A stretch of DNA of 20,326 bases. Origin: Pseudobutyrivibrio sp. (GTDB lineage: Bacteria; Bacillota_A; Clostridia; Lachnospirales; Lachnospiraceae). The notes under the pieces were generated by a model that had not been told where the DNA came from, made no database searches, and saw only the letters and a program-made list of their open reading frames with translations. Position numbers and translations under genes: made by a program. The stretch is taken from positions 1 to 20,326 of the forward strand of contig JAILNO010000242.1 in NCBI GenBank assembly GCA_024691465.1, given 5' to 3'. This document shows positions 15,627 to 20,326 of the stretch, piece after piece (position 1 is the first letter of the stretch; each line of letters opens with the position of its first letter).

Positions 15627-16946
15627 CTACTTTTTTCTCTTGTCAGCTAATATAAGCTTCTTCATTGTCTTAATTGATTGTGCAAGAGGCTTCCTTGCAG
15701 GACAAGCGAAGCTACAGCTTCCACACTCAATACACTCAAGTCCATACCATTTCTCAAAAGTCTCCTTATCGCCATGATCAGAAAACTTGGAAAGTCTTGA
15801 AGGAATAAGATTCTCTGGACATGCTTCCACGCAACGACCACAGTTAATACATGCTGTAGTCTCAAACTCAGAAACCTCGTCCTCTGAAAGACAAAGAAGA
15901 GCACCTGATGTCTTAGTAGTAGGGAAATCTACATCCATCACAGCAAAACCCATCATAGGACCACCAGAAATAATCTTCTTAGGCTCTCTTACATAACCAC
16001 CAGCAGACTCAAGAATCTCCTTGCAGCTAGTACCTATGCATATACGATAATTCCTAGGCTCCATAACAGCATCACCTGTAAGAGTAAAAATCCTATCCAT
16101 AACAGGCTTGCCTTCAACGATTGCTGTATAAACAGCATTAATAGTAGCCACATTGTCAACGATACAACCAGCATCAGCAGGAAGCATCTTAGAATTAATC
16201 TCCCTACCAGTACATGCCTTAATAAGCTGACGCTCACCGCCCTGTGGGTACTTAGTCATAAGAGGAACCACCTCGATACGAGGCTCCTTCTCTACCATCT
16301 TCTGTAAAGCAGCAATCACATCACTCTTATTATCCTCTATACCAAGTAATCCCTTGGCCTTAGGGAAGAGCTGAAGAATAATCTTCATACCGGTGATAAG
16401 CTTCTCTGGTTCTTCAACCATGCTTCTATAATCTGAAGTAAGATATGGCTCACACTCTGCACAATTTGCAATAATGTACTCAATCTTCTCTGGATTGTTA
16501 GGAGAAAGTTTGACATGAGTTGGGAATCCGGCACCACCCATACCAACTACACCAGCGTCCTGAATCTTCTTGATGATTTCATCATTGGAAAGCTCAGTGT
16601 AATCATCACATCCTTCAAATCCTGTTTCCATGAATTGGCCATCGCTCTCAATTATGATAGAATTGACCATGTCACCGGTAGCTACTCTCCTTGGTTGAAT
16701 AGCTTTAACCGTACCGGACACACTAGAGAAAATAGGTGCCGAAACAAAACCGCCTGCATCGGCGATCTTCTGACCTCTCAGCACAGTATCTCCCACAGCT
16801 ACAATTGCAGTAGCAGGAGCACCAATGTGTTGTGATAATGGAAAGACCATTTCGCCTTGTGGCTTAAGATCCTTGATAGGCTTCTCTTTAGAGAGCTCTT
16901 TGCCATCGTAAGGATGCACGCCACCTTTAAATGTTCTAAGGCCCAT
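15627..16946 (-). CDS. rnfC: Rnf complex subunit C (NADH/FMN and 4Fe-4S)
   Basis: RnfC is the cytoplasmic subunit that exchanges electrons with NAD+/NADH. The 439 residues begin with the family's GGVHPYDGKELSK segment. A barrel-sandwich (biotinyl-like) region lies near 40-100. The nucleotide-binding glycine-rich loop is VVGMGGAGFPTHVKL (about 133-147), followed by NCAECEPYLTSDYR (161-174). Near the C-terminus are two 4Fe-4S sites, Cys366/369/372/376 and Cys405/408/411/415. It lacks the long Lys/Ala-rich C-terminal tail of proteobacterial RnfC, as is normal for Clostridia. GAGGGG lies 8 nt before the ATG. It is the first gene of the rnfCDGEAB operon. Confidence 0.96.
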   Translation of the reverse strand: MGLRTFKGGVHPYDGKELSKEKPIKDLKPQGEMVFPLSQHIGAPATAIVAVGDTVLRGQKIADAGGFVSAPIFSSVSGTVKAIQPRRVATGDMVNSIIIESDGQFMETGFEGCDDYTELSNDEIIKKIQDAGVVGMGGAGFPTHVKLSPNNPEKIEYIIANCAECEPYLTSDYRSMVEEPEKLITGMKIILQLFPKAKGLLGIEDNKSDVIAALQKMVEKEPRIEVVPLMTKYPQGGERQLIKACTGREINSKMLPADAGCIVDNVATINAVYTAIVEGKPVMDRIFTLTGDAVMEPRNYRICIGTSCKEILESAGGYVREPKKIISGGPMMGFAVMDVDFPTTKTSGALLCLSEDEVSEFETTACINCGRCVEACPENLIPSRLSKFSDHGDKETFEKWYGLECIECGSCSFACPARKPLAQSIKTMKKLILADKRKK

Positions 16947-17161
16947 TCGCTATACCCCTCTTTCTGAATAATAAAATAAGAAAATATACACTTGATAATT
17001 GCCAGATCAAGAATACAAATTAAACTTCTTATACAAAAATTATAACATTTAAAGATTAACAGAAGAGAAATTTTATCATTTATTTTGTACATTTTTTAGT
17101 ACCAAACAGGTAAACTTAGTGTAAAATTTAACAATAAATATAGAATCAAGAGAAACTACTT
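16947..17161. other. divergent control region between rnfC and the YprB-type nuclease gene
   Basis: This 215-nt AT-rich stretch is the longest gene-free segment. It must hold promoters firing in both directions. On the rnf side I see an extended -10 at 17039-17047, a weaker alternative (TTGATC, 16 nt, TATATT at 16983-17010), and an inverted repeat CTTGAT-N9-ATCAAG (16991-17011) that overlaps the alternative -35. On the nuclease side only weak -10-like sequences are present (TAAAAT 17122-17127). No structured RNA is evident. Confidence 0.5.
17039..17047 (-). promoter_or_regulatory. candidate extended -10 promoter of rnfCDGEAB
   Basis: The minus strand reads TGTTATAAT, a perfect TATAAT (17039-17044) with TG at the extended position. 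No good -35 hexamer is present at 17-18 nt, so this would be an extended -10 promoter. It would give a leader of about 85 nt before the rnfC start. Confidence 0.45.
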
Positions 17162-18223
17162 ATGGAAAAAATCGATAATACATACGAGTTAAAAGACATC
17201 AGCTACGCTTTAGAGAAATATTTCGACGAAAAGACTTTATTCTTCGATATTGAGTGCACAGGTCTATCACCTAGGAAGTCATACATATATTTAATAGGGT
17301 ATGCCACTCGAAATGGTAATATAGTCACTATCACTCAATTACTAGCAGCTAACGAATCCGAAGAGCTTCAGATTATAGAAGCTTTTGAAGAAGTGATGAC
17401 AAATTATGATAGATTATTAGGATTCAATTCCACTAGATTCGATGAGAGCTTCATCGTAGAAAGATGTCGCAAGTACAAATTCAATACAGCTATCAAGTCA
17501 AAGCCTCATATGGATATGTACCTTAGTACCACCAAGGCTAAATGTATGCTTGACCTGCCTAATTATAAGCAGAAAACTATAGAAGAATTCCTAGGATTAC
17601 ACCGCGATGATAAGTATAATGGTGGTGAATTAATCCCTGTATATCAGCACTATAGTCTAATGCATGATAGGGAATCTAAGGACCTAATACTTCTTCATAA
17701 CTACGAAGACGTAAAAGGAATGATATATATAACTGACATACTCTCTTACTCTGATCTGCTTAACTCAGAATTGAAATATGTAAACAATGAACTTGATCAG
17801 GGTAAGCTTAGATTTGAAGTCGAAACAAGTATTAGTCTTCCAAATCCAATTAATAAACAACGTGAATACGGATTATATATTATTAAAAATAATCGTATAT
17901 ACGTTACTCTTAATCTATATCAAGGTGAACTATCTACTTACTTACCTGATTATAAGAACTACTATTATATTGAAAGTGAGGACATAATTATTCCTAAGTC
18001 TATCGGCGAAAGCATGGATAAGGCTTCCAGACGTCCTGCCAAAAGAGCTGATTGCAAAGTTAAGAAGTCAGGAGATTTCCTCCAATTGCCTCAGAAGCTA
18101 GATATAGGTACCACTACTAGAACCTTTAAACCTTCCTATGATTCTAAAGAGACATATATTGATGTAGGTGATATTACTCCTACTATACTAACAAGTATTG
18201 CAAAATATATGCTAAAGCATTAA
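17162..18223 (+). CDS. YprB-type RNase H-like (DEDD) exonuclease family protein
   Basis: The N-terminal half (about residues 24-190) is an RNase H-like exonuclease domain of the YprB family. The acidic residues are in place: Asp29 and Glu31 (FFDIECTGL), Asp94 (FNSTRFDESF), and His179 with Asp183 (HNYEDVKGM), a DEDDh arrangement. This predicts metal-dependent 3'-5' nuclease activity; the substrate is unknown. The C-terminal part (about 200-353) contains DYKNYYYIESEDIIIPKSIG and ADCKVKKSGDFLQLPQ, which I associate with clostridial members but cannot assign to a named fold. It is the only plus-strand gene in the window and has no YprA-like helicase beside it. The ribosome-binding site is weak (AAGAGA). 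It ends in a terminator shared with cheR. Confidence 0.82.
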   Translation: MEKIDNTYELKDISYALEKYFDEKTLFFDIECTGLSPRKSYIYLIGYATRNGNIVTITQLLAANESEELQIIEAFEEVMTNYDRLLGFNSTRFDESFIVERCRKYKFNTAIKSKPHMDMYLSTTKAKCMLDLPNYKQKTIEEFLGLHRDDKYNGGELIPVYQHYSLMHDRESKDLILLHNYEDVKGMIYITDILSYSDLLNSELKYVNNELDQGKLRFEVETSISLPNPINKQREYGLYIIKNNRIYVTLNLYQGELSTYLPDYKNYYYIESEDIIIPKSIGESMDKASRRPAKRADCKVKKSGDFLQLPQKLDIGTTTRTFKPSYDSKETYIDVGDITPTILTSIAKYMLKH

Positions 18224-18257
18224 AAAACCAGTGTGATCACTCACACTGGTTAATTTT
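18222..18257. terminator. bidirectional terminator between the nuclease gene and cheR
   Basis: A perfect 11-bp stem AACCAGTGTGA/TCACACTGGTT (18226-18236 and 18241-18251) with a 4-nt loop sits between the convergent stops. Minus-strand RNA leaving cheR gets a run of six Us (18222-18227); plus-strand RNA gets TTAATTTT. It should therefore end both transcripts, more strongly for cheR. Confidence 0.9.
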
Positions 18258-19029
18258 AAACCTTTTCATAATAGAAAGAATATCTTCTCTTATATCCTAT
18301 ATCCTTATAATCAATTACCTGCTCAGTAGAACCAATGAATAAGATTCCTCCTGGTCTAAGAGCCTTACAGAACTTAGAATATACCTCATCCTTAGCCTCA
18401 TCTGTAAAGTAGATAAGTACATTTCTACAAACTATCATATCATAATTAGTTGGATATGAATCTCTCAGCAAATTGTGTTCCTTGAACTCAACGCATCGCT
18501 TAACATCCTCACTAATCTGGAAAGAATTACCTACTGGAGTAAAGAACTTCTTCTTAAGATCATCAGGAACATTAGCAATACTCTTCGCATTATATAATCC
18601 TACCTTAGCTGTAGCAATTACCTGCTTATCAATATCGGTAGCGTATATCTTAATCTTATTAAGTGGCAAATGTCTAGATAATGCCATAACTAACGAATAT
18701 GGCTCATCACCTGTTGAACAAGCCGCAGACCAAATCTTAAGATTCTGACCGGAATGAGCCATCAATTCAGGAATGAACTCTTTAGTTAATAAATCCCACT
18801 GCTCAGGATTACGATAAAACTCTGAAACATTAATAGTAAGGAAATTAACAAACTCCTCAAAAATAGCCTTATCATTCTTAAGCAATCCTACATACTCATG
18901 GTATTCTTTGCATTTGTGCTTGGCGATAAGAGAATCGATACGTCTACGCATCTGTTTCTCCTTATAAGAGCTTAGGTCTATTTTAGTTAGATCATATACT
19001 TCTTTTTTGAATCCATCGTAATTGTCCAT
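18256..19029 (-). CDS. cheR: CheR-type chemoreceptor glutamate methyltransferase
   Basis: CheR uses S-adenosylmethionine to methylate glutamates of chemoreceptors during adaptation. The 257 residues have an N-terminal helical CheR_N region (about 5-60, with the basic KEKQMRRRID helix), NVSEFYRNPEQW (67-78), the SAM site WSAACSTGDEPYSL (100-113), YATDIDKQVIATA, and CRNVLIYF, followed by GGILFIGSTEQV near the end. Length and motifs are normal. No other chemotaxis gene is nearby, so it is isolated from its partners. AGGAG lies 8 nt before the ATG. It is monocistronic: terminators lie on both sides. Confidence 0.95.
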   Translation of the reverse strand: MDNYDGFKKEVYDLTKIDLSSYKEKQMRRRIDSLIAKHKCKEYHEYVGLLKNDKAIFEEFVNFLTINVSEFYRNPEQWDLLTKEFIPELMAHSGQNLKIWSAACSTGDEPYSLVMALSRHLPLNKIKIYATDIDKQVIATAKVGLYNAKSIANVPDDLKKKFFTPVGNSFQISEDVKRCVEFKEHNLLRDSYPTNYDMIVCRNVLIYFTDEAKDEVYSKFCKALRPGGILFIGSTEQVIDYKDIGYKRRYSFYYEKV

Positions 19030-19086
19030 ACAATATACTCCTATCTTTTAATATTATGAAAACCCTTCTAAGCTTCGAATAGATAC

Positions 19087-19092
19087 ATTATA
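19087..19092 (-). promoter_or_regulatory. candidate -10 element of cheR
   Basis: A perfect TATAAT on the minus strand lies about 58 nt before the cheR ATG in the only gap that can hold its promoter. No good -35 is present at 16-18 nt. I also see no TAAA-N15-GCCGATAA motif of the motility sigma factor, so control by that factor is not supported. Confidence 0.4.
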
Positions 19093-19127
19093 CAGATTAT
19101 TTGTGTATTAATTGTTATTTTTATAAG

Positions 19128-19166
19128 GAAAATAAAAATAGGCCTAGATATATACCTAGACCTATT
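19128..19166 (-). terminator. intrinsic terminator after the S1 gene
   Basis: An 11-bp stem with one G-U pair (19156-19166 and 19137-19147, core TAGGTCTAG/CTAGGCCTA on the minus strand) and an 8-nt AT loop is followed by TTTTTATTTT. It begins 16 nt after the S1 gene stop. Confidence 0.82.
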
Positions 19167-19182
19167 AATAAATCAGAATAAA

Positions 19183-20268
19183 TTACTCTTCTGTAGCCTC
19201 TTCAGCATCATCATCTGAAGCAAGAAGTGCCTTCATTGAAAGGCTAATCTTCTTATCAGCATCGTTGAACTCAACAACCTTAGCTTCGATATCCTGACCA
19301 ATAGTAAGAACATCAGAAGGCTTCTCGATACGATCCTTAGAGATCTGAGAAACATGAAGAAGAGCATCAATACCAGGAGCAAGCTCTACGAAAGCACCGA
19401 AGTCCTTCATACGTACAACCTTACCTGTAACTACAGAACCAACTGCATACTTATCAGCAGCTCCGTTCCATGGATTCTCTGAATCAAACTTGCAAGAAAG
19501 AGCAATCTTGCCATCCTTGATTTCCTTAACGAATACCTTAATCTTGTCACCAACATTAAGAGTCTTAGTAGGGTTCTCAACACGGCCCCAGCTCATCTCT
19601 GAAATATGAAGAAGACCATCTGCTCCACCTAAATCGATGAATGCACCAAAGTCCTTAACATTCTTAACTGTTCCTTCGAACTCCTGGCCAACTGCAATCT
19701 TAGCCATAAGCTCTTCCTGAGCCTTAGCTCTATCAGCAACAAGAAGAGTCTTTCTGTTACCAATAATTCTACGACGCTTAGGATCAAACTCAGTAATTAC
19801 AAAGCTAATCTCCTGACCCTGGTACTTTCCAAGATCCTTCTCGTATACATCTGATACGAATGAAGCAGGAATAAATACTCTAGCTTCCTCAACAACAACA
19901 GTAAGGCCACCCTTAAGAACCTTATCAACAGTAGCTGTAAGAACCTCACCGTTCTCATAAGCCTCTGCAAGTCTCTCATTGCCCTTCTCCTGTGCAAGTC
20001 TCTTGTAAGAAAGAAGAACCTGTCCCTCACCATCGTTAACTTTAATAACAATAGCTGATAATGAATCACCAACATTAACAACAGTAGTAAGATCTATATT
20101 TGACTCATTTGTGTACTCTGAACGTGTAATGATACCATCTGACTTGTAACCGATGTTTAAAACGATTTCATCTGGCTTAACACTAATAACAGTACCGTCT
20201 ACTACCTCTCCATTGTGTATAGTTTTAAATGATTCCTCCAACATTTGTTCAAAACTCATTTCTGACAT
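19183..20268 (-). CDS. rpsA: 30S ribosomal protein S1-like protein, four S1 domains
   Basis: This RNA-binding protein is expected to act with the 30S subunit in translation. The 361 residues contain four S1 domains, starting near residues 18 (GEVVDGTVISVKPDEIVLNI), 105 (GEVLTATVDKVLKGG), 192 (GQEFEGTVKNVKDFGAFIDL) and 277 (GSVVTGKVVRMKDFGAFVEL). The last two carry the canonical DFGAF and DGLLHIS/DALLHVS motifs. An acidic tail (DDDAEEATEE) ends the protein. Firmicute S1 is usually shorter than the six-domain E. coli form. The ATG lies inside the end of ispH (13-nt overlap), with GAGGAGG 10 nt upstream. In several Clostridia these two proteins are fused; here they are separate frames. Strict S1 function versus a general S1-domain protein cannot be proved from sequence. 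Confidence 0.93.
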   Translation of the reverse strand: MSEMSFEQMLEESFKTIHNGEVVDGTVISVKPDEIVLNIGYKSDGIITRSEYTNESNIDLTTVVNVGDSLSAIVIKVNDGEGQVLLSYKRLAQEKGNERLAEAYENGEVLTATVDKVLKGGLTVVVEEARVFIPASFVSDVYEKDLGKYQGQEISFVITEFDPKRRRIIGNRKTLLVADRAKAQEELMAKIAVGQEFEGTVKNVKDFGAFIDLGGADGLLHISEMSWGRVENPTKTLNVGDKIKVFVKEIKDGKIALSCKFDSENPWNGAADKYAVGSVVTGKVVRMKDFGAFVELAPGIDALLHVSQISKDRIEKPSDVLTIGQDIEAKVVEFNDADKKISLSMKALLASDDDAEEATEE

Positions 20269-20326
20269 TTCTTTTGAACCTCCTCAATAATATTGTTTGG
20301 GGTGGATGCCCCTGCGGTAATACCTA
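20256..20326 (-). CDS. ispH: 4-hydroxy-3-methylbut-2-enyl diphosphate reductase, C-terminal end (cut by window edge)
   Basis: Only the last 23 codons and the stop are in the window. They read GITAGASTPNNIIEEVQKKC followed by QK and TGA. GITAGAST-P is the conserved C-terminal motif of IspH (LytB), the 4Fe-4S enzyme that makes IPP and DMAPP at the end of the non-mevalonate pathway. The stop lies 13 nt inside the S1 gene, in a different frame. The conserved motif makes the assignment strong despite the short length. Confidence 0.85.
   Translation of the reverse strand, partial: GITAGASTPNNIIEEVQKKCQK

Noticed and set aside
20256..20268. Programmed -1 frameshift joining IspH to S1
   Set aside because: No X-XXY-YYZ slippery heptamer is present in the allowed window (CAAAAGAAATG); AAG-to-AAA slippage works for only one of the two tRNAs. 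Separate initiation with a good ribosome-binding site explains the junction.
1..20326. Mobile element, CRISPR array, prophage or defence system
   Set aside because: No transposase, integrase, regularly spaced repeats, att-like duplications or compositional break was seen; all genes but the YprB-type nuclease are recognisable housekeeping families.

Overview
This window reads as a chromosomal core region of a low-GC Gram-positive anaerobe, most likely a Lachnospiraceae-type member of the Clostridia. The reasons are strong AT bias, AGGAGG-type Shine-Dalgarno sites in front of most genes, a complete clostridial-order Rnf operon (C-D-G-E-A-B), DUF896/YnzC, and an ispH-S1 arrangement. The genus call is inference. 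Almost everything is on the minus strand; only one gene, a YprB-type nuclease, is on the plus strand. I see no mobile element, CRISPR array, tRNA or rRNA. No gene-free stretch exceeds 300 bases; the longest is 16947-17161.

Layout on the minus strand, read in transcription order from the right edge. (1) 20326-19183: the end of ispH and a four-S1-domain protein, overlapping by 13 nt and closed by a terminator. (2) 19029-18256: a lone cheR methyltransferase, which shares a bidirectional terminator with the convergent plus-strand YprB-type nuclease (17162-18223). (3) 16946-11792: rnfCDGEAB, a membrane complex that couples ferredoxin oxidation/NAD+ reduction to ion transport, closed by a strong terminator. 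(4) 11634-5633: a housekeeping operon, proB - DUF896 - 5-formyl-THF cyclo-ligase - proA - miaB - ruvA - ruvB, with a recognisable promoter ahead of proB. (5) 5572-5147: zapA, with its own likely promoter and an intrinsic terminator directly behind it. (6) 5107-244: a U32 family protein, then a SEDS (RodA/FtsW) glycosyltransferase and a class B penicillin-binding protein, which form a peptidoglycan polymerase/transpeptidase pair. (7) 120-1: the start of rpmB (ribosomal protein L28), behind a near-consensus promoter.

The themes are energy conservation (Rnf), proline synthesis, one-carbon and tRNA modification, recombination repair (RuvAB), and cell division and wall synthesis (ZapA, SEDS/PBP). 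I did not find a convincing new multi-gene system. The items most worth a second look are a Cys-rich, acidic C-terminal tail on RnfE, non-canonical residues in both Rnf flavinylation motifs, a terminator placed directly in front of the U32-rodA-pbp operon, identical ATGAATAA start/stop overlaps in rnf, a ProB without its PUA domain, and the control region between rnf and the nuclease.
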